This document shows, one piece after another, positions 1 through 7,557 of a stretch of 64,000 nt of DNA. The stretch is taken from positions 23,820-87,819 of the forward strand of contig JUEF01000074.1 in the NCBI GenBank assembly GCA_000802045.1, in the 5' to 3' direction. The translations under genes were made by a program, and so were the position numbers. The notes below the pieces were generated by a model. It was not told the origin of the DNA and made no database searches. It was given only the letters and a program-made list of their open reading frames with translations. Origin of the DNA: Peptococcaceae bacterium BICA1-8 (GTDB lineage: Bacteria > Bacillota > Peptococcia > Peptococcales > BICA1-8). Position 1 is the first letter of the stretch, and each line of letters starts with the position of its first letter.

Positions 1-47
1 TTTTTAAAAAACGGCCAGAGGAGTTTTTGTGCCTAACAGCTGTTCGC

Positions 48-95
48 AAGGTTGAGGTTGAGGTTAAGGTTGAGAAAAATCTTAAGTTTAGCTTA
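48..95. repeat. GGTTGA/GGTTAA hexamer repeat (CTAGCG/GGTTAA mosaic family)
   Basis: Short run of GGTTGA and GGTTAA units ending in a CTTAAG segment. The same units recur with CTAGCGAAGCG blocks in about ten other gaps of this window. No gene is visible in the first 237 bases. Confidence 0.6.
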
Positions 96-129
96 ATGGG
101 CTGAAAGAAAACAAAACACATTAAAGGAA

Positions 130-181
130 TGGGGACACACCTCTCATCTAGGTTATGTTTCGTTGCTGAGGAATGTCCCCA
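130..181. repeat. GGGGACACAC...TGTCCCC element
   Basis: Starts GGGGACACACC and ends GGAATGTCCCC, so its ends are inverted (GGGGACA/TGTCCCC). Related elements occur near 6467-6606 and 12661-12765, always in gaps. Confidence 0.6.
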
Positions 182-209
182 GGTTATACTTCTATATTAG
201 ACGTGAAAA

Positions 210-232
210 AGCAGCCGGAGGTTCCGGCTGCT
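210..232 (-). terminator. Rho-independent terminator of the coiled-coil gene
   Basis: Perfect 10-bp stem (AGCAGCCGGA / TCCGGCTGCT) with a 3-nt loop, followed on the minus strand by a T run, just past the stop codon at 238. Confidence 0.85.
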
Positions 233-237
233 TATGC

Positions 238-603
238 TTATGATAATGAATTTAATAATACTTTTCTTTCTAATGCAGAAAGACGTCCATTAATATCCTT
301 ATTTTGCTCATCTATTTTTTTTAGTAGAGTAATGTACGTCTTATAGTCTAACTGAATGTTTTTTGCTTCAAGCTTTAAATCGCCAATATCCATTTTCACT
401 TCATTTATATCTGTTTTTAGCTGTTCAAATTGCGTGTTTAAGTCAATACCGTCAGCTTTCTGCTTTTCTTGAGGTGTTTCTAGTCGCCCCCTAGGCGTTT
501 CCATCCTTTCTTGGCCAGCAACAAGCATGTCTGTTTTTTCCGTAAGTACGTTAATTTTTTCAGTAAGATCTTTTAGTAAATCCACTACTTTATTTTCGTT
601 CAT
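238..603 (-). CDS. Small coiled-coil protein of unknown function
   Basis: 121 residues, highly charged, with heptad-like spacing of Leu/Ile/Val through most of its length (LLKDLTEKINVLTEK near the N-terminus, KNIQLDYKTYITLLKKID and GRLSALERKVL towards the C-terminus), so probably a helical coiled coil. There is no signal peptide or membrane segment. The ATG at 603 is preferred because GGGGGTGAG lies 8 nt upstream; the frame extends two codons to a TTG. A central PRGRLETPQE stretch breaks the helix. A strong terminator follows. It is a single-gene unit downstream of the subtilase. I do not recognise a family; a structural or adaptor role is only inference. Confidence 0.6.
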   Translation of the reverse strand: MNENKVVDLLKDLTEKINVLTEKTDMLVAGQERMETPRGRLETPQEKQKADGIDLNTQFEQLKTDINEVKMDIGDLKLEAKNIQLDYKTYITLLKKIDEQNKDINGRLSALERKVLLNSLS

Positions 604-673
604 ATTCAACTCACCCCCTTCTCCTTTCTTTTTTTCTAACGCGCCTCCTTTAAAGCCAAATATTAGTCGAAGC

Positions 674-696
674 GGACGCCCAATGGGCGCCCCTAC
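674..696. repeat. REP-like element (GTAG + hairpin), copy 1
   Basis: Read on the minus strand it is GTAG followed by an 8-bp hairpin GGGCGCCC/GGGCGTCC with loop ATT. The stem carries C:G pairs where other copies have G:C, a compensatory change. Confidence 0.8.
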
Positions 697-723
697 ATAT
701 TTACATCATGCTGACTAAAGGAT

Positions 724-812
724 TGGCTTAGGTGACGTCACGCCGACTTATTGTATATCCCGTGAGCCGTAATGCCGACCCTAAAATTAGCTGTTTAGAC
801 GTCATGCCTATT
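724..812. repeat. Degenerate ~31-nt repeat units (GTCGGCATGACGTCT family)
   Basis: Contains GACGTCACGCCGAC, AGCCGTAATGCCGACC and AGACGTCATGCC motifs, the same family as the large arrays near 12.5, 31.2 and 62.3 kb. It lies directly downstream of the subtilase stop. Confidence 0.65.
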
Positions 813-815
813 TAT

Positions 816-837
816 GACGCCCAGTGGGCGCCCCTAC
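816..837. repeat. REP-like element, copy 2, overlapping the subtilase stop codon
   Basis: GTAG plus GGGCGCCC-ACT-GGGCGTC on the minus strand. The TAG of the GTAG tetranucleotide (834-836) is the stop codon of the subtilase gene. Confidence 0.8.
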
Positions 838-3800
838 TTTAGGATTGTCAGCCGGAGGCGCATTTCGGATTTGATTTTGTTGACGTCGTACTCTACTCGG
901 CCGTTTTCTATTTCGTAGAACTTGCCGTTTATTTCTAGGGCGCCGTTATAGGGGGCGCTTTTTTCCCGGTCCCAGATGTGGAGGATGACGGTGCCTTTGG
1001 TTTTTTTGAGGACTGCTTGGGGAATAGGGGAAAATGCCAGGTCTAAATCAGGGCGCAGTACAGAGGAACCAATGTTTACGACATCGCCTAGGTCCACTGT
1101 CAGCTGATATTTAGTCGCTTTGGAATTATAGATACTTAATGAGGCAGAGCTGTATACTACTACTTCCCAGGTGCCCGGTTCAGGAACAAATGCCATTGCC
1201 TCTGCTTTATTTTTCCGACCTAAGGCATATGGTGCCAAACCGGCGTAATCACTCATATCTTCTTCGAAGCCGAAGGGATCAATGAGGTGAAGCCTGCCTC
1301 TTCCTTCATAGCTGCCGCTGGTATTTGGGAAAATTTCAAGCTCAGCATTTAGATAATTGGTTCCATCGGGAACAGTTATAAAATAGCGGGCAAACTGACC
1401 AGGGTCTAGGCTGCCCATTGCTGTATATACATATGGTCGCTGCTTATATATTTTTTCTCCAATAACTATATTGACGGGAATTTCTATCTCAATTCCGGGA
1501 ATATCCGGATCATCACCTTTTAGAACTGCACTGTAGAGACCGGCCTTCTCCTGGAGGTCAAAAAGAATAGGTATCTCCCGCTGACCACCTCGCAGTACAT
1601 GGGTGGTCTTTAGCTCTGATTTTAACCAATCAGCTGAAGCAGACCACTCCAGGTGATAGTCTTTGTTATCATGGTTGGTCAACCTGAGCATCAAGCGCTG
1701 GGGTACATATTCCCGGGCAAATACTCCAGGGCCTGAGCCATATTCGGGGCTATATAATGTACCGCTTAATGTCCTCTCTTCCTTGAGGTTTTTCATCTTC
1801 TGCCAAGCCTTATAGGCATCTAAAACACCATGGCCATCTTCAATGGAATTAAAGCTGGGTAAATCCCTGGCGCCTTCTTCAATAACCCGTTTAATAAAGG
1901 CAGGGGTTGTTTTGATTCCCAGCTTATCACCTGCTTCTAGAAGATTGGCTATAATCCCCGAGACATGGGGTGCTGCCATACTTGTTCCTTCTGTCAACAT
2001 GTAAGGATGCTCCATCCAGCTGGGCACGGTGGAAACGGCACTGCCGGGAGCAATAATAGTAGGATACCAGGCACCATCTCTTCTGGGTCCGATGGAGCTA
2101 AAGTAGTACAGGCTATCCTGACCTACTTGATAACCAAAATCCGCCTCCCACATCCGGGGTGAAACAAAGGCGCCTACACTTATGGCACTATTGGCATCAG
2201 CAGGAGCTGCAACTGTATTTATCCCCGGTCCGATATTACCTGCAGCCGTTACTACTACTACTCCATATTTTTCTACAACTTCATTTACTATCAGGGCTAA
2301 ATCACTCTGCCCAGGTTTGACATCCTGGTACTGGCCCAGGCTGATATTAATAATGTTGGCACCATGGAGGGCTGCGTAACGGATAGCCTCTACAATATTT
2401 TCAGGATTGGCAAAGCCGTCACGATCAACAGCCTTTAAAACCATCAGTTCAGCACCGGGAGCCATCCCTTTTAAGGCTCCATTTGCGGCAATAATACCCG
2501 CCACATGTGTTCCATGACCAGAAATATCATTGGCCAATTGGATATATCTTCCTGCGGGATCGATATCAGCAACAACTAAAGCCAGATCCTTCCCTTTAAA
2601 AGAAAGCATTGCATATTCTTTGCTCCTGCGGTAAATCCGCAGAGCCTTTTCATCCATAAAAGTATTGTCCAGATTTGTATCGATATACACTGTATCGTAA
2701 AGTCCAGCTTCACTGGAGTCAGTTAAAAGTACTGCAATATTTACTGGTGACTGACCATATTCTACTAAATCCAGAGGTGCTACATCATCAGCAGAAATTA
2801 GCCCTAGTCTGAAAAGTCCACTTTTTGAGGGGATATCCCCCAGATTGTATTCTTTACCCTGCAGGCTTACCTTAGTTTGACCTTCTGCTTTGGGCACCAA
2901 AGAGGTATTAACTAAGCCCTCTAAAGTAAAGTCCACCCAGTCAACAATTTTTGACCTACCGCCGGTTGTTAAGGCTAAGTCAGGGTGAGAAGGGTCAACA
3001 CCGGTATCAATAATTGCTATAACCTTGCCGGTTCCATCTGTCCCTGCTACTGATTGCAGGGAGGGGAGGTTAATTTCTGCCTTTGTAATGGCTAGGCTTT
3101 TTTGGATGTTGTCTAAGTCCATTGGAAGGCGGGGGTTGAATAAGTTACTAGTGACTAGTGACTGGTGACTGGTGGCTTCTTTAGTGACTGGTGACTGGTG
3201 ACTAGTGACTAATAGTTGGTGACTGGTGGAATCGTTAGTTGCTGGTGACTGGTGGCTGGTGAATTCTGTTGATTGGGAATAATCCTCGTGTAATTTTGGG
3301 AGCTTGCGGACGTCTAGGCTTATTTTTATATCGCTGAGCTCAATATCCTTTTGCTGGAGGAAAACAGCTTGACCTAGGATATTTAATTTAACTGCTATCG
3401 GCTGGTCAATTTTTAAATCCGTCCAGGAAACGGGGCTGTCTCCGGCAATAAGGCGTAAATTATCGGCTATAGGTAAAGAAATTAAACTCCTGTTTACTTC
3501 TATAAATAATAGCTTTCTCTCTAAATCAACTGTTTTGTATTGACCATGGTAGTCGTATCTATCACCTTTTAAATCTAACCAGCGATTAATGAAGGCTGCT
3601 GCCTCGGAAACGGTAACCTTGTCAGCAGGTCGGAAGGTATTATCACCATAACCGGCGACTAATCCCAGACGGACTCCTTCATTAATAGAAGGTAGTGCAT
3701 AATCAGGAATAGCATCGACATCTTTAAAAGACAGATTTTCTTTATTGCCTTCTAATTGGTCTATACCCATAACCCTCAAGAGGAGAACTATCATCTGAGC

Positions 3801-4181
3801 TCTCGGCAGCTCCTCTTCCGGTCGAAAAATTTCGGCAGTATAACCTCCTACTAAGCCTCTTTCTTTAGCTGCGTTTATGTAGCCTTTTAAGGGGTGGCTG
3901 TTGGGAACATCATGAAAAGGTGAAGGCGCACCCTGAAGTCTTAATGCCTCCAGTTTTAGCCCTAAACCTGTTACAATCATTCTGGTAAATTCCGCACGGG
4001 TAACATAAGCCTCTGGCTCTATTTTTTCCCCTGCTAATACACCCCGAGCCTCTAGCTCCAGCATATCTACTGCCGCCCAGTGGTCTAAGGGGATTTCTGC
4101 TGCTTGAACGGGGGTAACTGCTAGGAATAGGATGAAAATAATCATTAGGAAATGGCTACGCCATTTTGAGACAGTGTTCAT
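834..4181 (-). CDS. SLH-domain subtilisin-like (S8) serine protease
   Basis: Secreted, cell-surface endopeptidase of 1115 residues. The start at 4181 has AGAGGT 6 nt upstream and gives a clean signal peptide (SHFLMIIFILFLAVTPVQA); the frame extends 34 codons further without support. Three SLH motifs occupy roughly residues 30-205 and should anchor it to the wall. The S8 domain shows Asp392 (IAIIDTGVD), His556 (GHGTHVAG), Asn649 (AAGN) and Ser734 (GTSMAAPH), with an insertion of about 160 residues between Asp and His. A beta-rich C-terminal region follows. Residues ~303-347, between the SLH and protease parts, are coded by the GACTRGT heptamer repeat and read as TSHQSPV-type 7-residue repeats. 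The stop codon comes from a REP element. Monocistronic. Confidence 0.93.
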   Translation of the reverse strand: MNTVSKWRSHFLMIIFILFLAVTPVQAAEIPLDHWAAVDMLELEARGVLAGEKIEPEAYVTRAEFTRMIVTGLGLKLEALRLQGAPSPFHDVPNSHPLKGYINAAKERGLVGGYTAEIFRPEEELPRAQMIVLLLRVMGIDQLEGNKENLSFKDVDAIPDYALPSINEGVRLGLVAGYGDNTFRPADKVTVSEAAAFINRWLDLKGDRYDYHGQYKTVDLERKLLFIEVNRSLISLPIADNLRLIAGDSPVSWTDLKIDQPIAVKLNILGQAVFLQQKDIELSDIKISLDVRKLPKLHEDYSQSTEFTSHQSPATNDSTSHQLLVTSHQSPVTKEATSHQSLVTSNLFNPRLPMDLDNIQKSLAITKAEINLPSLQSVAGTDGTGKVIAIIDTGVDPSHPDLALTTGGRSKIVDWVDFTLEGLVNTSLVPKAEGQTKVSLQGKEYNLGDIPSKSGLFRLGLISADDVAPLDLVEYGQSPVNIAVLLTDSSEAGLYDTVYIDTNLDNTFMDEKALRIYRRSKEYAMLSFKGKDLALVVADIDPAGRYIQLANDISGHGTHVAGIIAANGALKGMAPGAELMVLKAVDRDGFANPENIVEAIRYAALHGANIINISLGQYQDVKPGQSDLALIVNEVVEKYGVVVVTAAGNIGPGINTVAAPADANSAISVGAFVSPRMWEADFGYQVGQDSLYYFSSIGPRRDGAWYPTIIAPGSAVSTVPSWMEHPYMLTEGTSMAAPHVSGIIANLLEAGDKLGIKTTPAFIKRVIEEGARDLPSFNSIEDGHGVLDAYKAWQKMKNLKEERTLSGTLYSPEYGSGPGVFAREYVPQRLMLRLTNHDNKDYHLEWSASADWLKSELKTTHVLRGGQREIPILFDLQEKAGLYSAVLKGDDPDIPGIEIEIPVNIVIGEKIYKQRPYVYTAMGSLDPGQFARYFITVPDGTNYLNAELEIFPNTSGSYEGRGRLHLIDPFGFEEDMSDYAGLAPYALGRKNKAEAMAFVPEPGTWEVVVYSSASLSIYNSKATKYQLTVDLGDVVNIGSSVLRPDLDLAFSPIPQAVLKKTKGTVILHIWDREKSAPYNGALEINGKFYEIENGRVEYDVNKIKSEMRLRLTILK
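3144..3261. repeat. GACTRGT heptamer tract inside the subtilase gene
   Basis: Tandem GACTAGT/GACTGGT/GGCTGGT units within the coding sequence. Seven bases repeated three times give seven codons, so the tract translates as a 7-residue repeat (TSHQSPV, TSHQSLV). The reading frame stays open across it. Confidence 0.9.
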
Positions 4182-4250
4182 ATATGTACCTCTATTAGTA
4201 ATATTTGTTATTGTTAATAATTCTACTTGGGGGGTGGTAATCCTGCATTT

Positions 4251-4300
4251 AAATTTTGGAAAAATAATTGGAGAAGAGTCCAATTATTTTTCCAAAATTT
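4251..4300. other. Perfect 22-bp inverted repeat upstream of the subtilase
   Basis: Arms 4251-4272 and 4279-4300 are exact reverse complements around a 6-nt loop (GAAGAG). It lies 70 nt upstream of the protease start. It could be an A/T-rich terminator-like hairpin or a mobile-element remnant; neither is proven. Confidence 0.7.
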
Positions 4301-4480
4301 ATGGAATGGAGAGTTGAAAATTGAAAATGGAGAATGAAGAGTTGGAGTTGAGAATTGAGAAATGAGAAATGAGAATGTAAAATGTAGAATGTAGAATGGA
4401 GAGGTGAAAATGTAGAATTTAGAATGTAGAATTAGAGTTTAGAATTGGCTTTGGAGTTAGGGAAGTGAGGGAAATGGCTT
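4301..4480. repeat. GAATGTA / GAATTGA low-complexity tandem region
   Basis: Repeated GAATTGAGA and GAATGTAGA units of 7-9 bases. Part of the 620-base gap between the subtilase and the gene at 4903. A short related piece lies at 46305-46336. Nothing coding is seen. Confidence 0.6.
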
Positions 4481-4484
4481 TGTT

Positions 4485-4562
4485 TGTCATCCTGAGCGAT
4501 AGTGAAGGATCTTTGTGGAGAAAAGGCTTTAGATCCTTCGGTCGTTCCTCCTCAGGATGACA
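4485..4562. repeat. MITE-like palindrome (TGTCATCCTGAG family), copy 1
   Basis: Begins TGTCATCCTGAGCGATAG and ends CCTCAGGATGACA, so its two halves are inverted and would fold into one long hairpin. Nine copies occur in this window. Confidence 0.8.
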
Positions 4563-4590
4563 TTGTAGTGGAATGTACTCTTTCTTTTTT

Positions 4591-4620
4591 CTGTAGCGCT
4601 GTAGCACTGTAGCACAGTAG
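4591..4620. repeat. CTGTAGCA octamer tandem repeat
   Basis: Three to four CTGTAGCA/CTGTAGCG units. The same octamer recurs at 32285-32312 and, inverted, at 38474-38508. The remainder of the gap to 4902 is A/T-rich with no gene; a TATACT element near 4775 could be part of a promoter. Confidence 0.6.
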
Positions 4621-4902
4621 AACTACCGATTCAGTTGGCTTTTTTTATTCATATTTACAATAAATAGTAAGAATGTAAAAAAATAATCAGAAAATTTATG
4701 AATAATTAGAGGATTTTTAAATATTCTATAGAAATATATAAGTGAAATATAGCGCAATTGTTTTTCTTATGATATACTAAAAATAACTTGATAGAAGATT
4801 ATTTTTCTTTGAGAATTAGACGTTGTTGTTTGACTAAGCAAGTGAAGAATGTCACTAAGGTATATACATACCTAAAATAAGATTAATTAAGGAGGGAATA
4901 AG

Positions 4903-5109
4903 ATGACTGATATGCAGCTAGTTAATTTAAGAAAAGAGCGCAGTAAACTGTTTGATGCTTGGCGTATTGCCAGCAGCGGACAAAAGAATTCAATTCTAAT
5001 GCGCATTAGCGATATTGATGAAGATCTGGAGGAATATCTACCAGTAAGCTCATCTCCCAAGCATAGAAAGTTTACAAAGAATAATATTCAGTTATTAAAA
5101 CAAGTATAG
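4903..5109 (+). CDS. Small charged hypothetical protein
   Basis: 68 residues, plus strand, with AAGGAGGG 8 nt before the ATG. Basic and acidic residues alternate in a probable helix pair (RKERSKLFDAW, MRISDIDEDLEEYL). The size recalls Spo0E-type small proteins, but the SQxLD signature is absent, so I do not assign it. It stands alone between repeat-filled gaps, and its last codons and stop lie inside the left arm of a 20-bp hairpin that probably terminates transcription. The good ribosome site and matching terminator make it a real gene. Confidence 0.6.
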   Translation: MTDMQLVNLRKERSKLFDAWRIASSGQKNSILMRISDIDEDLEEYLPVSSSPKHRKFTKNNIQLLKQV

Positions 5110-5135
5110 GCGGATGCCTATACTTGTTTTAATAA
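5092..5135 (+). terminator. 20-bp perfect hairpin over the stop codon
   Basis: Arms 5092-5111 and 5116-5135 are exact reverse complements with loop GGAT. The stop codon of the 68-residue gene lies in the left arm. The A-rich/T-rich flanks suit a terminator. Confidence 0.75.
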
Positions 5136-5142
5136 CTGGGGT

Positions 5143-5325
5143 TTCGCTCACTTCGTTTCGCTAGATTGAGATTTCGCTTCGCTAGGGGGTAGTAATGCTA
5201 AAGCATTACTAAGGTTGAGGAAATTCTTTAAAACCTTTCTTAATCTAGCGTAGCGAAATCTTAATCTAGCGAAGCGGAATCTTAGTCTTAACTTAGCCTT
5301 AACCTCAACCTTAATGACGCAATAA
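5143..5325. repeat. CTAGCGAAGCG / GGTTAA mosaic repeat
   Basis: Contains CGCTTCGCTAG, a TAGTAATGC-TAAA-GCATTACTA hairpin (about 5190-5211), GGTTGAGG, then the inverted CTTAATCTAGCG and CCTTAACCTCAACC. The two halves are head to head. Confidence 0.7.
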
Positions 5326-5343
5326 GCTTTGCTTATTGCGTCA
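5314..5343 (-). terminator. Hairpin overlapping the end of the LCP-like gene
   Basis: 13-bp stem TGACGCAATAAGC/GCTTATTGCGTCA with loop TTT. The stop codon of the minus-strand gene (5333-5335) is inside it. Confidence 0.65.
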
Positions 5344-6352
5344 TTTCATAGACGACATTGTGCCAGTCGTAGGGGTTGATGAGCCAGTATTCTTGGGTGG
5401 CCAGTTCCATTTTTTCTCCCCAGAGAACGATTTTGGATAGCTCGGAATGGTTTAGATTTTTAAATACTGAATATAAATCCCACAGTCCGGTCACTCCAAT
5501 ATCTGATTCTACATTTGTGATAAAGATTTTAATCAGCTTAGGAACCTGTAGCAGCATTTTGGGCTGGGTGATTTTTTCTGCTAGTGATTGTAGGATTTCA
5601 TCATCTTTATCAGATACAGGTCGGACAAATAGATTGGGAATGTTAATACTTTCATTTTCTACATAGAGAGGACCAATTAACTCACTAAGCTCAACTAAGC
5701 CTTGATTATCAGCTACCATATGATATGGGATATCTACTTCTAGGCATTGGCTGATGATTTTTTTCAGAGTCAGCACACCATGCTTTTGATAAATCTCTTT
5801 TAATGTTAGGAGCTCTCCATTTACTTTTAGGCTTGTCCTGGTAGGCAAAAAAATACCTGCTGATTTTTTATTGTCTTTATTAATGGAATATATTGAGATC
5901 ATTTCTAACGCTTTATCAGCAACGCCAAGGCAGAGTATATTGGTATTTTTGGTCTCTTTATTTAAAAACTTATCTTCCCGAATTGTTTGGGGCTTCTTAT
6001 CTGCTTCTTTTATTATACTGGCTTTACTTTCTGCCTTACCTTCTGCTTCATTCTCTACTACTAATTCTTTTTTTATTTCTTCACTAGCTCCTTCAATATC
6101 TAACTCCTGTTGGGGACTAGTGGGTTCCATTTGAGTCTCTTCTATTTCTTCTATTATGGTCTCAGCCGTTTGTGGAGGCTGAGGCTCATTCTTGGGTTCC
6201 TCTCCTCCTGGTGCTTCAGATACAATATTTTCTTGTAGCCTTTGCTGGTTGGAATTGGTGCCACTGGCATTTGTCAGCATAAAGGTAAGACTTGTTATGA
6301 GTACTAAGGTCAAAGCCATTGCGATAATAAGCGGCGCACTTCTTCTATACAT
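5333..6352 (-). CDS. Divergent LytR-CpsA-Psr (LCP)-like membrane protein
   Basis: 339 residues; AGAGGTGA stands before the ATG. One N-terminal membrane segment (IIAMALTLVLITSLTFML) is followed by an acidic, Glu/Pro-rich linker (residues ~33-130) and an extracytoplasmic domain. That domain resembles the LCP core in layout: NILCLGV, a turn, MISIYSINKDNKKSAGIFLPTRTS and LKKIISQCLEVDIPYHMVADNQGLVELSELIGPLYV. LCP enzymes transfer glycopolymers to peptidoglycan using several Arg/Asp residues; only part of that set appears here (PTRTS in place of the usual PRDT), so activity is doubtful. Monocistronic. Family placement is by pattern, with moderate certainty. Confidence 0.6.
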   Translation of the reverse strand: MYRRSAPLIIAMALTLVLITSLTFMLTNASGTNSNQQRLQENIVSEAPGGEEPKNEPQPPQTAETIIEEIEETQMEPTSPQQELDIEGASEEIKKELVVENEAEGKAESKASIIKEADKKPQTIREDKFLNKETKNTNILCLGVADKALEMISIYSINKDNKKSAGIFLPTRTSLKVNGELLTLKEIYQKHGVLTLKKIISQCLEVDIPYHMVADNQGLVELSELIGPLYVENESINIPNLFVRPVSDKDDEILQSLAEKITQPKMLLQVPKLIKIFITNVESDIGVTGLWDLYSVFKNLNHSELSKIVLWGEKMELATQEYWLINPYDWHNVVYEMTQ

Positions 6353-6688
6353 GGTAAATCACCTCTTTTGTGAGTGTGGAATTCTTAGTGCGTAAGTGTC
6401 TGAGTGTGTTAGTGTGTAAGTTTTATTTATACTAGTATTGACAGAAAATGGGGTTTTAAATCGGGAGTGGGGACACACCAGCCGAGCAACAGAGGAACGG
6501 GGACACACCTGCGAGTATCTGATAATCTGCAAGCCAGGTATGTCCCCAATTGGAATCTGCTAAACAGGAATGTGCCCTATTGGAAAATGCGAACTAGGAA
6601 TGTCCCAAAAAAAAATTGTATCCATTATAGCCATAATGGATACAATAAAGTATAATTAAATAAAATTAAAATTTGGGAGGTTAGCCTA
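6353..6688. other. 336-base gap: GGGGACACAC elements and TA operator
   Basis: Holds two or three degenerate GGGGACACAC...TGTCCC elements (6467-6606), the 14-bp inverted repeat at 6615-6646 and a TATAAT at 6651-6656. An AGTGTGTAAGTG low-complexity run sits near 6375-6420. Confidence 0.6.
6615..6646 (+). promoter_or_regulatory. 14-bp inverted repeat, likely operator of the antitoxin-like gene
   Basis: Arms 6615-6628 (ATTGTATCCATTAT) and 6633-6646 are exact reverse complements separated by AGCC. TATAAT follows at 6651-6656 and the ATG is at 6689. Antitoxins commonly bind such palindromes over their own promoters; that it does so here is inference. Confidence 0.55.
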
Positions 6689-7168
6689 ATGGAAGTTTAT
6701 ACGGTTGCAGAGGCTAAAAATAATTTTCCTAAGTTACGCCGGTTAGCTGCCCGAGGGATAGAATTTATTGTTGTGGATCAGAAAAGAGCTGAAACAGCCC
6801 CAGTTTCAATGATTGCTACAGAATTGTTAGATAAAATCACAAAGACTGCTCTGGCTGATCTTACCCTTGAGTGGTTAGATAAACCTGGTGATGCAATAAC
6901 TGAAGATAAAGTAAATCAGACCTGGAACCTTTGGAATGCGCAATTACAGATTCATGGAATTGGTGAAACAAAAAATGAGGCTATACAAAGTCTGGCCGAA
7001 GATGCAATTAATTATGCCAAAGAGTATTTCGATAATCTTGAGTTCTTCCTTAATCCTCGCTCGAAAAGGGATGACCACTATTGGATTTTACGAGGGGTTA
7101 GACATTGTAATGAAAATCTAAATCAGGTTATAACAATTATGGGATTAAATAAGCTCTTGGAGGCGTAA
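6689..7168 (+). CDS. Phd/YefM-like antitoxin-type protein
   Basis: 159 residues with GGGAGG 8 nt before the ATG. The N-terminus (VYTVAEAKNNFPKLRRLAARGIEFIVVDQKRAETAPVSMI, about residues 3-43) fits the Phd/YefM DNA-binding antitoxin fold. The rest includes a segment reminiscent of HicB-like proteins (IHGIGETKNEAIQSLAEDAINYAKEYF). A palindrome sits over the promoter, and a gene with a ribosome site starts 1 nt after the stop but is only 34 codons. The arrangement suggests a toxin-antitoxin cassette with a shortened toxin. Function inferred from N-terminal pattern and context. Confidence 0.6.
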   Translation: MEVYTVAEAKNNFPKLRRLAARGIEFIVVDQKRAETAPVSMIATELLDKITKTALADLTLEWLDKPGDAITEDKVNQTWNLWNAQLQIHGIGETKNEAIQSLAEDAINYAKEYFDNLEFFLNPRSKRDDHYWILRGVRHCNENLNQVITIMGLNKLLEA

Positions 7169-7169
7169 T

Positions 7170-7274
7170 ATGGGTTATACATTTACGTGGGATGAGATAG
7201 AGAGTCTTTGTAAAATTATGGGTCTTAGAAGGAAATATAAAACATCTACTTATTCAGGAGTTGGGCTGGAGTGA
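7170..7274 (+). pseudogene. 34-codon ORF, probable remnant of the partner (toxin) gene
   Basis: Starts at ATG 7170 behind GGAGG and reads MGYTFTWDEIESLCKIMGL before stopping at 7272-7274. The sequence begins like a folded domain (WDEIESLCKIMGLRR) but ends after 34 residues and is followed by TTTTTTT, so it looks like the surviving 5' end of a longer gene. It could alternatively be a genuine micro-ORF. No family match is claimed. Confidence 0.4.
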
Positions 7275-7347
7275 GCGCCTTTTTTTATTATTACAGTACC
7301 TCATGTGTTATAATAAATATACATTCTAAAGTTAAGAGGTGGATTAG

Positions 7348-7515
7348 ATGAGTACCGTCAAGGAATCAGCTATAAATATAATTAAAAACTTGCCGGAGCA
7401 TGCAACATGGGATGATATAATTTATCAACTTTATGTCAAGGAAAAAATAGATTCTTCTTTAAAGGCCGCAGAGCAAGGTCGCATTGTTTGCCATGAAAAT
7501 GTACGAAAACTATAG
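7348..7515 (+). CDS. Small antitoxin-like protein (55 aa), orphan
   Basis: Starts at ATG 7348 with AAGAGGTGG upstream; 55 residues. The pattern KESAINIIKNLPEHATWDDIIYQLYVKEKID...AAEQGRIVCHENV resembles a widespread group of small proteins often found next to RelE/ParE-type toxins, where they serve as antitoxins. No toxin follows: a shared terminator and then the convergent flagellar rod gene come next. A possible promoter (TTATTA, 18-19 nt, TATAAT at 7309-7314) precedes it. Confidence 0.55.
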   Translation: MSTVKESAINIIKNLPEHATWDDIIYQLYVKEKIDSSLKAAEQGRIVCHENVRKL

Positions 7516-7522
7516 CTATAAA

Positions 7523-7557
7523 AAAACTTAAGCAGCCTCTGGGCTGCTTTTTAAGTT
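7523..7557. terminator. Bidirectional terminator between convergent genes
   Basis: AGCAGCC (7531-7537), TCTG, GGCTGCT (7542-7548), with an A run on the left and T run on the right. It serves the plus-strand 55-residue gene and the minus-strand rod gene ending at 7556. Confidence 0.85.
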
